Positions 1-10,546 of a DNA stretch of 64,000 nucleotides are shown in pieces. Every line of letters starts with the position of its first letter. Within the stretch, counting starts at the first letter, position 1. The notes below the pieces were generated by a model. That model was not told the DNA's origin and made no database searches. It saw nothing but the letters and a program-made list of their open reading frames with translations. The stretch is from Rhodovibrio sodomensis (GTDB taxonomy: Bacteria; Pseudomonadota; Alphaproteobacteria; Kiloniellales; Rhodovibrionaceae): the NCBI RefSeq assembly GCF_016583645.1, contig NZ_NRRL01000006.1:1-64000 (forward strand), written 5' to 3'. The position numbers and the translations under genes are program-made.

Positions 1-157
1 CGAGCTCGTCCACGATCGCACCCCGCTCCGCGGCAACCTCGGCGATGATCGCCTTCAGGCGCGCGTCGACGCCATCCGTCAGAACCGGACGGCGGTACTT
101 CGGGCACCAGACGACGTGGTACTTGCACTCGTGGACAATGTTGTTGTTCGATCGCAT
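1..157 (-). CDS. tnpA: IS200/IS605-type TnpA transposase, N-terminal part, cut by window edge
   Basis: The reverse strand reads from an ATG at 157 into the left edge, giving 52 residues. They include the family's opening block, with KYHVVWCPKYRRPVL at about residues 12-26. TnpA of this family is a single-strand Y1 (HUH) transposase; its catalytic Tyr would lie beyond the edge. The family signature is nearly exact. A 10-bp perfect hairpin immediately upstream (161-187) matches the subterminal hairpins these enzymes recognise. Whether the element is intact, or carries tnpB, cannot be seen. Confidence 0.9.
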   Translation of the reverse strand, partial: MRSNNNIVHECKYHVVWCPKYRRPVLTDGVDARLKAIIAEVAAERGAIVDEL

Positions 158-160
158 AGG

Positions 161-187
161 AATTATATGGGCGCACGCCATATAATT
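161..187. repeat. IS200/IS605 subterminal hairpin
   Basis: A perfect 10-bp inverted repeat, AATTATATGG / CCATATAATT, encloses a 7-nt loop. It sits 3 bp upstream of the TnpA start. It is AT-rich inside GC-rich DNA. IS200/IS605 transposases recognise such imperfectly or perfectly paired subterminal hairpins, so this is probably the element's left-end recognition structure. From here to the first tRNA (188-455) I see no gene. Confidence 0.75.
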
Positions 188-455
188 CGCAAGAGCGCCT
201 ATCCCTCCCCATGCCTGAAGGCGGGGGCTCCCGGCGCATGTCCTGAAGAACCTGGTGTCGGATGTTCGATCCATCCTCGCGGCACCACCGATGGCGCGCC
301 CCGTAAAGGCGCGCCTGACCCCGCCCTGGTTGCGGGGATGTCCGAGCGGTCCGGTCGAGCGCGGCGCCTCCCTTCCGCCCAGCGCTCCCGGACCGCGTGC
401 CGGGATCCCGCCGATCCCGCGAACCCGAGTTCATGCCCGCACCCGCGGGTCTTCT

Positions 456-547
456 GGAGGAGTGGCAGAGCGGCCGAATGCGCCCGTTTCGAAAACGGGA
501 GAGGGCAGAGATGTCCTCCGTGGGTTCGAATCCTACCTCCTCCGCCA
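456..547 (+). tRNA. tRNA-Ser (CGA), CCA encoded
   Basis: Acceptor arms GGAGGAG / CTCCTCC pair fully. The anticodon loop TTCGAAA gives CGA. There is a long class II variable arm, a normal TTCGAAT T-loop, discriminator G and encoded CCA. It reads UCG. Confidence 0.95.
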
Positions 548-838
548 ACACGCAGCGACGGGCGCGACAGCGTCCGCGACGGGGTCGCCCAAGGCCGGCC
601 TTCGGATTGCGCCGGCAACGCGACGGATTGCCCCGTCGCCGAGGCGATCGCGGACCATGCGCGCAGGTCGCCGCCACCGCAGCGTCAGGAGACCGCCGAC
701 TGCCGGCGGCCCTTTCAAAGCGGGGCGCGGCCGCGTTTCGCCGGCCGTGCCTGCGGGGGTTCGCTCCCCGCCGCACTCGAAAGCCTCGACCCTTTCAGGG
801 CGTCGATCGACTGTCCGCCCGCGAAAGCGGGTGGATCT

Positions 839-914
839 GGGGCGCTAGCTCAATTGGGAGAGCACCTGCTTTGCAAGCAGGGGGCTATCGGTTCGAGTCC
901 GATGCGCTCCACCA
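839..914 (+). tRNA. tRNA-Ala (TGC), CCA encoded
   Basis: Acceptor GGGGCGC pairs with GCGCTCC (one G-T pair). The anticodon loop TTTGCAA gives TGC. The T-loop TTCGAGT is canonical and CCA is encoded. The 291 bp before it (548-838) holds no convincing tRNA or ORF. Confidence 0.95.
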
Positions 915-952
915 CCCTTTCACCGGCGCCGGCCGCAATGCCGGCGCGCCTT

Positions 953-1027
953 GCGGACGTAGCTCAGCGGCAGAGCGTCTCGTTGCCAACGAGAAGGTCG
1001 TGGGATCATGCCCCACCGTCCGCTCCA
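953..1027 (+). tRNA. tRNA-Gly (GCC) with atypical T-loop
   Basis: Acceptor GCGGACG / CGTCCGC, a D-arm and anticodon stem TCTCG/CGAGA with loop TTGCCAA (GCC) all form. The T-stem GTGGG/CCCAC pairs, but the T-loop is ATCATGC instead of TTCGANN, so T54 and A58 are lost. CCA is encoded. It could be functional but modified abnormally, or decaying. Confidence 0.85.
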
Positions 1028-1063
1028 TCCTCACCGCCCGGCGGCGCCGGGCTGACACTCACC

Positions 1064-1147
1064 GGGCCAGTGGCGGAATGGCAGACGCGGCGGTCTCAGA
1101 AACCGCTGTCGACAGACGTGCAAGTTCAAGTCTTGCCTGCCCCACCA
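1064..1147 (+). tRNA. tRNA-Leu (CAG) with acceptor mismatch
   Basis: Class II tRNA with anticodon loop CTCAGAA (CAG), T-loop TTCAAGT and encoded CCA. Acceptor GGGCCAG against CTGCCCC leaves a C4-C69 mismatch. Confidence 0.9.
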
Positions 1148-1179
1148 CCGCTATCGGGCGGCGCGCCGCCCGCCAGAAT

Positions 1180-1256
1180 GCATCCGTAGCTCAGCAGGTC
1201 AGAGCGTCCGCCCGTCACGCGGAAGGCCGCCGGTTCAAGTCCGGTCGGATGCGCCA
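1180..1256 (+). tRNA. tRNA-Asp (GTC), CCA encoded
   Basis: Acceptor GCATCCG / CGGATGC, anticodon loop CCGTCAC (GTC), T-loop TTCAAGT, discriminator G and encoded CCA. Confidence 0.95.
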
Positions 1257-1334
1257 GTCACGCCGTCGATCGCAGCGCCGCCTTCGAATGGCCGCGCGTC
1301 CGGCGATCCTTTTCGGGTGTGCCCGCATACCCGC

Positions 1335-1410
1335 GCCGGTATAGCTCAATTGGTAGAGCAGCGGTCTTGTAAACCGCAGGTTGTCGGTTCAATTCCGGCT
1401 GCCGGCTCCA
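1335..1410 (+). tRNA. tRNA-Thr (TGT), CCA encoded
   Basis: Acceptor GCCGGTA / TGCCGGC, anticodon loop CTTGTAA (TGT), T-loop TTCAATT, discriminator T and encoded CCA. Confidence 0.95.
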
Positions 1411-1446
1411 AAATTTCGGAAATATAGCTGCTTATGGCTGCTTTAT

Positions 1447-1522
1447 TCCAGGATAGCTCAATCGGTAGAGCGCCCCGCTGTTAACGGGATGGTTGCAGGT
1501 TCAAGCCCTGCTCCTGGAGCCA
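1447..1522 (+). tRNA. tRNA-Asn (GTT), CCA encoded
   Basis: Acceptor TCCAGGA / TCCTGGA, anticodon loop CTGTTAA (GTT), T-loop TTCAAGC, discriminator G and encoded CCA. Confidence 0.95.
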
Positions 1523-1564
1523 ACACATCGACCGATCAAAATCACCCCGCCTGGGGCCTCACGC

Positions 1565-1654
1565 GGATGCTTGGGTGAGCGGTCGAAACCACCGGTTTGC
1601 TAAACCGGCGTGCCTCTCGGGGCACCGCGAGTTCGAATCTCGCAGCATCCGCCA
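1565..1654 (+). tRNA. tRNA-Ser (GCT), CCA encoded
   Basis: Acceptor GGATGCT / AGCATCC. The anticodon loop TTGCTAA gives GCT. It has a long variable arm, T-arm GCGAG TTCGAAT CTCGC and encoded CCA. It reads AGC/AGU. Confidence 0.95.
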
Positions 1655-1700
1655 CGCCAATCGCCGGATCTCCCGGCCAAACGTCGCCGTGTGCGACAAC

Positions 1701-1775
1701 GGGCGCTTAGCTCAGCGGTAGAGCGCCGAGTTTACACCTCGGAAGCCGGTGGTTCGATCCCATCAGCGCCCACCA
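1701..1775 (+). tRNA. tRNA-Val (TAC), CCA encoded
   Basis: Acceptor GGGCGCT / AGCGCCC, anticodon loop TTTACAC (TAC), T-loop TTCGATC and encoded CCA. Confidence 0.95.
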
Positions 1776-1810
1776 GAGTTTCTGTCACGCCGCGTCACCG
1801 CCGCGGCTGA

Positions 1811-1885
1811 AGGGGAGTAGCTCAACTGGCAGAGCACCGGTCTCCAAAACCGGCGGCGGGGGTTCAAGTCCCTCCTCCCCTGCCA
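1811..1885 (+). tRNA. tRNA-Trp (CCA), CCA encoded
   Basis: Acceptor AGGGGAG / CTCCCCT, anticodon loop CTCCAAA (CCA), T-loop TTCAAGT, discriminator G and encoded CCA. It is the last tRNA of the first array. Confidence 0.95.
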
Positions 1886-1951
1886 TCCCATGCGCCCGTT
1901 TCCGGGCATCTTCCCACGTTCGCTGTGCTCTCTGCGACCTCCGCGCATGGG

Positions 1952-3625
1952 TCACTGGGCGGCCGCCGTTCCGGCCACGCCAGGCGCCACCCGCGTGACC
2001 GTCGACTGACCCAGCCAGCCGGCGAGCATCACCGCCGGCATCGGACGGGCGAAGTGAAAACCCTGCGCCTCGTCACATCCCCAGTCACGAAGGCGCGCCG
2101 CAGTCTCCGCGTCCTCCACGCCTTCGGCCACGATCTCCAGACCCAGCTCGTGACTGAGCGCGATCGCCGCACGCGTGATCGCCTGCTCACGCGGCCCCTG
2201 GCGCATGATGAACGAACGGTCCAGCTTCACGACGTCCACCGGCAGCCGCTGCAGGTAAGCGAGCGAGGAGTGGCCGGTCCCGAAGTCGTCGATCGCCAGC
2301 CGGACGCCCAGCTGACGCAACTGCTCCAGTGTCCGGATCGCGATCTCGGGATGCCCCATCACGGCCGTCTCGGTGACCTCGATCTCGAGCGCGCTGCCCT
2401 CGACCCCAAGCTCAGCCAGGATTCCGGCCACCCGATCCGGGAGATCCGTGTCCAGCAGTTCCCCCGCGCTCAGGTTCACCGACACGGTTCCGCACCGCAC
2501 CACCCGAAGCCCCTCCTCCAGGGAGCGTCGAAGCACGAACGCCGTGATCTCCCGCATCAACCCATGAGCCTCGGCGAGCGGGATGAACCGGCCCGGCGAG
2601 ATCGGCCCACGGGCCGCGTGCGTCCAGCGCAGCAACGCCTCTACGCCCGTACAACCAGCACCATCGAGGCGAACTCTCGGCTGGTAGTTCACCGATAGGC
2701 CGACGCCACCGGCGCCCAGCGCCGCGCGAAGATCGGCCAGAAGGGCAAAGTCCTCGGCCTTGCGGGCGTCCCAATCCGGATCGTAAAGCGACCAGAGCGA
2801 TTCAGACTCACATGCCTGCTGCACCGCCGCCAGCGCCACGCGCGTCAGGGTCGCGCCACTCTGGCCGTGCCGCGGCGCCTCAACCACGCCACAGGAAACC
2901 CGAGGGGTCATCTGTAGCCCATTGATCTCGACCGGCTCACGCAGCTCCGTGATCACGCCGTCCAGGCTCAACTCTGCAAGGGCGTGAGAATCGATCAGGG
3001 CCACGATACGCGCCGCGCGTAGCCGGTAGAGACGCGCGCCCTCTGGCAGAGCGCTGCTCGCGCGTGCGCTGACCGCGGCCATGAGATGGTCGGCCCCTCG
3101 CGCGCCCAGCCGTGCATCGAGCAAGTCGTGGTCAATGACCTCGAAGCACAGCAGATTGAAGGTGTCGCCAGCGGCGAGACGGGCATCGATCGCCTGGCAC
3201 GCCGCCCGGCTATCGAGCAGTCCGGTCGCCCGATCGCGTGTCGACTCCTGCTGCCAGTACGCGAGCAGACGGTGCGCGCCCTGCATGCCAGTCCCCGCAA
3301 TCCAGCCCAGGACACCCAGGAGCGATGCATACATCGCCCACTGCACCGACTCGCCCTGGCCCAAGCCACCTCCGTCGCCTAGCAGGAACACACCCAGCAG
3401 AAGGCTGCCGACCAGTGCGATCAGGACGCTTCCGCGTGTACCCGCGACGAGGCCAGAGAGCGCCAAACCGATATAGACGACCTGAAGGAAGGCCTGCATG
3501 CCGAGCACGGCCTGCGATAGCAGATACGCGGCGCCCACGAGCGCGAGCGACATCGCGACCAGGGCGCGGTCGCGCCAGCGGAAACGCCCGGGCGACAGCT
3601 TCGCTACGACAGCATCCATCGACAT
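1952..3625 (-). CDS. Membrane EAL-domain cyclic-di-GMP phosphodiesterase with degenerate GGDEF
   Basis: A 557-residue inner-membrane protein. Residues about 20-115 hold roughly four hydrophobic segments. Residues about 130-265 look like a GGDEF fold, but no GGDEF motif is present, so cyclase activity is unlikely. Residues about 295-535 form an EAL domain with EALLRW, NLSAGELL, EVTET, DDFGTGHSSL, KLDRSF and VAEGVED. These include the usual metal and substrate residues, so hydrolysis of c-di-GMP is expected. The same window encodes a PilZ-containing polysaccharide synthase, a possible output. Start: the ATG at 3625, with another in-frame ATG at 3619. Confidence 0.85.
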   Translation of the reverse strand: MSMDAVVAKLSPGRFRWRDRALVAMSLALVGAAYLLSQAVLGMQAFLQVVYIGLALSGLVAGTRGSVLIALVGSLLLGVFLLGDGGGLGQGESVQWAMYASLLGVLGWIAGTGMQGAHRLLAYWQQESTRDRATGLLDSRAACQAIDARLAAGDTFNLLCFEVIDHDLLDARLGARGADHLMAAVSARASSALPEGARLYRLRAARIVALIDSHALAELSLDGVITELREPVEINGLQMTPRVSCGVVEAPRHGQSGATLTRVALAAVQQACESESLWSLYDPDWDARKAEDFALLADLRAALGAGGVGLSVNYQPRVRLDGAGCTGVEALLRWTHAARGPISPGRFIPLAEAHGLMREITAFVLRRSLEEGLRVVRCGTVSVNLSAGELLDTDLPDRVAGILAELGVEGSALEIEVTETAVMGHPEIAIRTLEQLRQLGVRLAIDDFGTGHSSLAYLQRLPVDVVKLDRSFIMRQGPREQAITRAAIALSHELGLEIVAEGVEDAETAARLRDWGCDEAQGFHFARPMPAVMLAGWLGQSTVTRVAPGVAGTAAAQ

Positions 3626-3663
3626 CTGCTTACCTCGGTCGGGCTGGGTCCGGGCCTGTCTAG

Positions 3664-6320
<2,657 letters not shown>

Positions 6321-6321
<1 letters not shown>

Positions 6322-6614
6322 TGAAGAACCGCCAGCGCATCGAGCTACCAAGCGCGCTCGTCAAGGCGATCGCGGACCGGGCCAGCCAGGTGCTCGTCCC
6401 CGGCCGCAGCGAGCTCAACCCGGGCCCGCTGGTCGCTGCATGCGACCAGATGATCGCCGCCTGCCGGGTCCGCTTGGTGCGCCACACCCATGCCGAGACC
6501 CTGAAAGCACCGGAGCGCGCGCTCCCGGGGGCGAGCCTGATCGCGGAGACCGGCGGGGAAGTCACCATGCTCTACCTGGAGCCGATCCACCCGATCCACG
6601 ACAGGGCCGCGTGA
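6321..6614 (+). CDS. Small hypothetical protein coupled to gyrB
   Basis: 97 residues, starting at an ATG that overlaps the gyrB stop (TGATG), so translation is probably coupled. I recognise no family. It is soluble, with one Cys-containing helix (LVAACDQMIAACRVRL) near residues 37-52 and an acidic-aromatic C-terminus. Position alone suggests co-expression with gyrase B. Confidence 0.65.
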
Positions 6615-6997
6615 TGTCTACCTCCCTCGCCTACACGCTGGCGATCCTCGCGGGCCTGGTGTCGCAGGGCCTGGTCTATGCCGGGATCGCCTTCGTCAAC
6701 CAGCAGCTCCTGCCGCGGCTGTTGGCCCCTGCCTATGCCCACCTTGGGGAGACGGCGCGTGTGGCGATCATCATGATCCTGGCCGCGGTCCCGGCCAATT
6801 ACCTCCTGAGCTACATCTACCGGATCATCGACGGATCCCAGGCGCTGATGGTGATCCTGGCAACGCTGGTCTTTGTGCTGGCGGTGAAGTCGATGCTGAT
6901 CGGCGACGGCGGCGTGTCCTGGCGGGTCATGCTGGCCTGCTCAGGGACTGCGGCGATGCTCGCCTGGCTGGTCTACGAGTTGCACGCCGCCGCCTGA
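6614..6997 (+). CDS. Small integral membrane protein, gyrB operon
   Basis: 127 residues, almost entirely hydrophobic, with about four transmembrane helices (near residues 6-28, 47-70, 73-95 and 102-122). Its ATG overlaps the previous stop as TGATG, giving a gyrB-orf-orf unit. No recognised family or catalytic residues. Confidence 0.7.
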   Translation: MSTSLAYTLAILAGLVSQGLVYAGIAFVNQQLLPRLLAPAYAHLGETARVAIIMILAAVPANYLLSYIYRIIDGSQALMVILATLVFVLAVKSMLIGDGGVSWRVMLACSGTAAMLAWLVYELHAAA

Positions 6998-7077
6998 ACC
7001 CGGCGTTCGCAAGCCCCCTCGACCCAGTTGTATCCGGCAATTAGCCTCCTCGGCGTCCGTACCCGAGGAGAAACCGT

Positions 7078-8214
7078 TTGCTCCGTTCAGCTTTCCCGCG
7101 TTTCCGGCCGATCGCCCTGCTGCTGGGGATGTTCGGGTCTCTCGTGGCCACCGCCGCGCTCGCCCAGGACGCACCCGATGCGCCAATGACCTTCCGGACC
7201 GCGGGAACCGGCGGCAACTGCGCGGACTGCGTCTGGATCGCTGCAGAGGGCCGCATCACCGAAGACACGGTCGAGCGGTTCGAGCGTTACCTGCGCGAGC
7301 TCAAGCGACCACTACCAGATACCGTTCGTCTCAACAGCCGCGGCGGCCTGATACTCCCGGCACTGACCCTTGGCGAACGGTTCCGGGCGCATGGCATGAC
7401 CACAACCGTAGAAGCCACAAACGATCTCGCGGACATGCCCTACCAGCAGAGCACGCCGGGCATGTGCTACTCGGCCTGCGCCTATGCCTTCCTGGGCGGC
7501 GCGAACCGCCATCTGCCGGAAAGATCACAGCTCGGCGTCCACCAGCACTTCATTCCAAGCGCCGAGGCCAAGGCGGCCGAGCAACGTTTCGAGGCGCGCA
7601 GCGATCTCTCGTCCGACCAGCTGCTGACCGGCGTGATCGCTTGGTACATGAGCAAAATGGATGTCGACCCTAGGCTTCTGCTGCAGGCCTCGACGACGCC
7701 ATCAGGCGAGATCTACCTGCCAGAACGCGCCGAACTCCGAGAGATGAACGCGATCACCCCGCAGCCCGGATGGAGTGCGTGGCGGCTCGAGCGCATTGAT
7801 GATCGCCTGGTCTACGCGCAGACTTTCGAGTACGGTCGCCGGAAAATCCGCGCAAGCCTGACCTGCCGCGATGGCGGCGAGTTCTGGCTGACGATGATGA
7901 CGCCATTTCGCCGCCACGGATTCAGCCAGGCCGAGTTGAACGACGAGTTCAAGCCGAACCTGGCAGTGGGTGACGTAACCCGACAGCTGTCGGGAGATCG
8001 CGCCCGCGTGGTCCGAAAGGACGGCATGCTCATCATCCTGGCCGAACTCGAAGGCAGCATGGTCCGGGGCGTGGCCGCCGGCCAACGGCTGAGACTGAAC
8101 CCGAGGTTTACCCAGGCCATGTTCAGCGGTTACCTGGCGGTTCACGGGACCCTGACACCACTACCCGACCCGGACGATATGGCCTCCCTGATCCGCCGCG
8201 CCTGTCCGCGGTAA
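7078..8214 (+). CDS. Exported ClpP/crotonase-fold-like protein
   Basis: 378 residues from a TTG start with GAGGAG 7 nt upstream. An N-terminal signal peptide ends near AALAQDA (residue 30). The segment LNSRGGLILPALTLGERF, followed by MCYSACAYAFLGG near residue 130, is the pattern of periplasmic ClpP-like proteins (COG3904 type). In those the Ser of the second motif is the expected nucleophile, and a His (GVHQHF) follows, as in a serine-protease site. The C-terminal half (about 220-378) is a separate unknown domain. A protease role is inferred. Confidence 0.7.
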   Translation: MLRSAFPRFRPIALLLGMFGSLVATAALAQDAPDAPMTFRTAGTGGNCADCVWIAAEGRITEDTVERFERYLRELKRPLPDTVRLNSRGGLILPALTLGERFRAHGMTTTVEATNDLADMPYQQSTPGMCYSACAYAFLGGANRHLPERSQLGVHQHFIPSAEAKAAEQRFEARSDLSSDQLLTGVIAWYMSKMDVDPRLLLQASTTPSGEIYLPERAELREMNAITPQPGWSAWRLERIDDRLVYAQTFEYGRRKIRASLTCRDGGEFWLTMMTPFRRHGFSQAELNDEFKPNLAVGDVTRQLSGDRARVVRKDGMLIILAELEGSMVRGVAAGQRLRLNPRFTQAMFSGYLAVHGTLTPLPDPDDMASLIRRACPR

Positions 8215-8352
8215 CGCGCCCCCGGCTGACCCCAGGCTCACCCGTCCCTTGCTGACCGGGGCCCGAATCCGACCCGGTGCAGTGGCGGCCTATGGCGAGG
8301 GTCGCCCGGGTCGGATAGGCTGACACTCTTGGTGAGAACCCAGGAGCAAGCC

Positions 8353-8541
8353 ATGGAAGCCTGGCCGCTGATTTTTCTGCTGGCACCGATCGCGGGCGCC
8401 ATCATCGCCATGGTCGGCTACACCGCAACCCAAGACCAGGGAGCAGCCGACACCTCCGAGGCCGGCGACAGCAGCATCTGGGGGTTTCTGTCCTATACCG
8501 GTTTCGATGATAACAGCCAGGACCACAGCCTTCACGACTGA
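8353..8541 (+). CDS. Small membrane-anchored hypothetical protein
   Basis: 62 residues. ATG 8353 is preceded by AGGAG at good spacing, which decides it over upstream GTG/TTG codons. One hydrophobic helix (residues 3-25) is followed by an acidic, hydrophilic tail. It ends 5 bp before the next gene, so the two are probably co-transcribed. Confidence 0.65.
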   Translation: MEAWPLIFLLAPIAGAIIAMVGYTATQDQGAADTSEAGDSSIWGFLSYTGFDDNSQDHSLHD

Positions 8542-8546
8542 TACCC

Positions 8547-8927
8547 ATGTCCGAGGACCTCTACGAGCGCCCGGGTCCCTTCAGTGGGAACCACGAGGTC
8601 CCGGTGCGCGGCGGCGGACTGCAGCTCCCCGTGGAGGTCGCAGATCGCCTCGAAGGGATGCTGCTGGTCTGGCTTCACCACGCCCGGCCCGCACTGATCG
8701 GCGCCAACGAGTCGTTCCCCTGGCAGATCGCTGGCGATCTGGAGGATCTCGCCGAGGACGGGGAGCCGGAACCAATCATGAGCCTTTTCGCAAACAGTGA
8801 GGTCTGTGCCCTTCGGGCGGGCGGATGGGTCGACTTTCCGACCTATCTGCTGGATCACGCGGGGATCAGCATCGCTGCGGCGATCATCGGCCGCGGCGCG
8901 ACGATCGAGATCCGCCCACCCGGCTGA
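8547..8927 (+). CDS. MraZ-like (SpoVT/AbrB-fold) small protein, divergent
   Basis: 126 residues. The C-terminal half (GWVDFPTYLLDHAGI through IIGRGATIEI) resembles the second half of MraZ, where a 'GR-LLP-L---AGL---VVLVG----FEIW' pattern is typical. The N-terminal half could be the first repeat (GGLQLPVEVADRLEG). MraZ is a DNA-binding regulator normally next to mraW/ftsL. No division genes are here, so this would be a relocated relative. The assignment is by eye and tentative. Confidence 0.5.
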   Translation: MSEDLYERPGPFSGNHEVPVRGGGLQLPVEVADRLEGMLLVWLHHARPALIGANESFPWQIAGDLEDLAEDGEPEPIMSLFANSEVCALRAGGWVDFPTYLLDHAGISIAAAIIGRGATIEIRPPG

Positions 8928-9012
8928 CGCCGGCTTGCACACCCCCGGTGCTTCTGCGGTAAATGAGAGCCAGTCACGCAACGTCTACATGCGGCATCGG
9001 TAGGATCGCGTC

Positions 9013-9531
9013 ATGGGTGATCGCAACATCTACGAGATGGCCGTGGAGCACGGCGGCCCCGGCTTCTGGATCCACCGAACATCCTGGGGAAAAACCTGCG
9101 CCCGCGTCGTTGCCGTCGGCGACCTGACGGGCCGGCCGCCCTATTACGGTAATCCGCCCGTCCTGATGGACGTCTACTCACTCGAGGGCGAGCTCAAGGA
9201 TGCCATGGCCCCCGTTCCGGTCCCAGGAACCTACAAGAGCTGGCGCCAGATCCAGCCGCCCGACTGGGCCGACCGGATCAGCCTGCGGCCGCTCGACGAC
9301 CCAGAGATCGACGCGGAGCTCAAACGCCACGACACCCGCAAGCAGCCGCGCGGCAAGGCGTCTGCCATGCCGCCCGCGCCGATCTGGCTGAACGTGCCCT
9401 TCGAGCGCAAGGACGAGGCCAAGCAAATCGGCGCGCGCTGGTCCCGCAAGGACCGCTGCTGGTGGCTGCCGGAGGACAAGACCGAAGCACTGCAGAAGGC
9501 TCGCGACCTCGGATTCCTGACGGACGGCTAG
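9013..9531 (+). CDS. DUF5710-domain protein
   Basis: 172 residues. The C-terminal block, residues about 124-165 (WLNVPFERKDEAKQIGARW followed by WWLPED), is the DUF5710 motif. That motif is common as a small module in plasmid- and phage-borne DNA-processing proteins. The N-terminal 110 residues, with several aromatic residues, are unrecognised. ATG 9013 follows a weak AGGA-type site. Confidence 0.7.
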   Translation: MGDRNIYEMAVEHGGPGFWIHRTSWGKTCARVVAVGDLTGRPPYYGNPPVLMDVYSLEGELKDAMAPVPVPGTYKSWRQIQPPDWADRISLRPLDDPEIDAELKRHDTRKQPRGKASAMPPAPIWLNVPFERKDEAKQIGARWSRKDRCWWLPEDKTEALQKARDLGFLTDG

Positions 9532-9553
9532 CCCGGAGGGGAGTTCCGACCGA

Positions 9554-9571
9554 AAAAATCTCTGGATTTTT
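9554..9571. terminator. AT-rich hairpin after DUF5710 gene
   Basis: A perfect 7-bp stem AAAAATC / GATTTTT with loop TCTG lies 22 bp after the stop codon. It resembles a bidirectional intrinsic terminator. Confidence 0.5.
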
Positions 9572-9763
9572 CATCCGCATGGTTCCAAGGTGCGTCACTC
9601 GGACCCATATCATGATCATGATGACCGCACTCAACCATACCCGGCGCTGCCGCCAACGGGGCGAACACCGACAGGTTCGGTGGGCGGACGCGTCTGCACA
9701 CGTGCGGGGGGAAGAGTACGACATCTAAGTCGACACGCCCCACAGGCACGAACGAACAGACCA

Positions 9764-9794
9764 ACCGCCCGTGAGCCTCACGCGGCGGTTTTTT
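9764..9794 (+). terminator. Rho-independent terminator before second tRNA array
   Basis: A stem of 11 base pairs (ACCGCC + CGTGA arms, one bulged C, loop GCC) is followed by six T. It ends 29 bp before tRNA-Glu. Between 9572 and 9764 I find only a weak 35-codon frame (9621-9728) without a ribosome site. Confidence 0.85.
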
Positions 9795-9822
9795 CATGTC
9801 CGCGTCAGGCTCCGGCACCAGA

Positions 9823-9898
9823 GCTCCCTTCGTCTAGCGGCCCAGGACACTGGCCTCTCAAGCCAGAAACGCCGGTTCGACCCCGGCAGGGAGTACCA
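9823..9898 (+). tRNA. tRNA-Glu (CTC), CCA encoded
   Basis: Acceptor GCTCCCT / AGGGAGT (G1-T72 wobble), anticodon loop CTCTCAA (CTC), T-loop TTCGACC and encoded CCA. It reads GAG. Confidence 0.95.
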
Positions 9899-9948
9899 GA
9901 CCACGACGCGGTTCCCGCGTGAGACGGAGACGAGGAGAGGTGAACCGA

Positions 9949-10023
9949 GGCCCGGTGGCAGAGTGGCGCATGCTCGGGACTGCAACTCCCGCGACGTCGG
10001 TTCGATTCCGGCCCGGGCCTCCA
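9949..10023 (+). tRNA. tRNA-Cys (GCA), CCA encoded
   Basis: Acceptor GGCCCGG / CCGGGCC, anticodon loop CTGCAAC (GCA), T-loop TTCGATT, discriminator T and encoded CCA. Confidence 0.95.
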
Positions 10024-10074
10024 AACCGACGAAAAGACGATAGGAACAACGGACGATCATAGAAGCAATACCAA

Positions 10075-10151
<77 letters not shown>

Positions 10152-10162
10152 AACACCGGAAT

Positions 10163-10239
10163 GCGGGATTAGCTCAGCCGGATAGAGCGTCGGTTTCCGA
10201 GACCGAAGGTCGCACGTTCAAGTCGTGCATCCCGCGCCA
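10163..10239 (+). tRNA. tRNA-Arg (CCG), CCA encoded
   Basis: Acceptor GCGGGAT / ATCCCGC, anticodon loop TTCCGAG (CCG), T-loop TTCAAGT and encoded CCA. It lies 11 bp after the previous tRNA-Arg and shares its anticodon-arm context, so it is a likely local duplicate. Confidence 0.95.
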
Positions 10240-10308
10240 GCCGGAGACGCCCGGGCCGGCGGCGACCGCCACCAGGCGTGGCGCCGCGCCCGGGCCTGAA
10301 AGATCGAC

Positions 10309-10383
10309 GGCGGCTGTAGCTCAAAAGCAGAGCGCCAGGTTGTGGCCCTGGAGACGCGGGGGCAGTACCCGTCAGTCGCCCCA
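10309..10383 (+). tRNA. tRNA-His (GTG) with atypical T-loop
   Basis: It has the extra G-1 opposite C73 expected of tRNA-His, a complete acceptor stem, and anticodon loop TTGTGGC (GTG). The T-stem GCGGG/CCCGT pairs, but the loop is GGCAGTA instead of TTCRANN, so T54, T55 and A58 are lost. CCA is encoded. Confidence 0.85.
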
Positions 10384-10422
10384 ATCAACACCGCCGGCCA
10401 TCCGCGCTGTGGTCGGCACCGA

Positions 10423-10496
10423 TGCCCTCTGGTGTAGCGGTAGCACGCCTGGCTCTGGACCAGGTAGCCGAGGTTCGAACCCTTGGAGGGCAACCA
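10423..10496 (+). tRNA. tRNA-Gln (CTG), CCA encoded
   Basis: Acceptor TGCCCTC / GAGGGCA, anticodon loop CTCTGGA (CTG), T-loop TTCGAAC and encoded CCA. It reads CAG. Confidence 0.95.
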
Positions 10497-10546
10497 TCTT
10501 AACCGCCGGCGCGCCGCCGGCGGTAACGGAACGCGAGGAGGCCGCG

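Noticed and set aside
340..425. A tRNA-like stretch (GCGGGGATGTCCGAGCGGTC ... ATCCCGC) before tRNA-Ser
   Set aside because: D-arm-like bases are present, but no anticodon stem or T-loop pairs and no CCA follows. At most a dead tRNA.
116..1344. Long open frames across the first tRNA array
   Set aside because: They run through ten well-folded tRNA genes; they are open only because the DNA is GC-rich.
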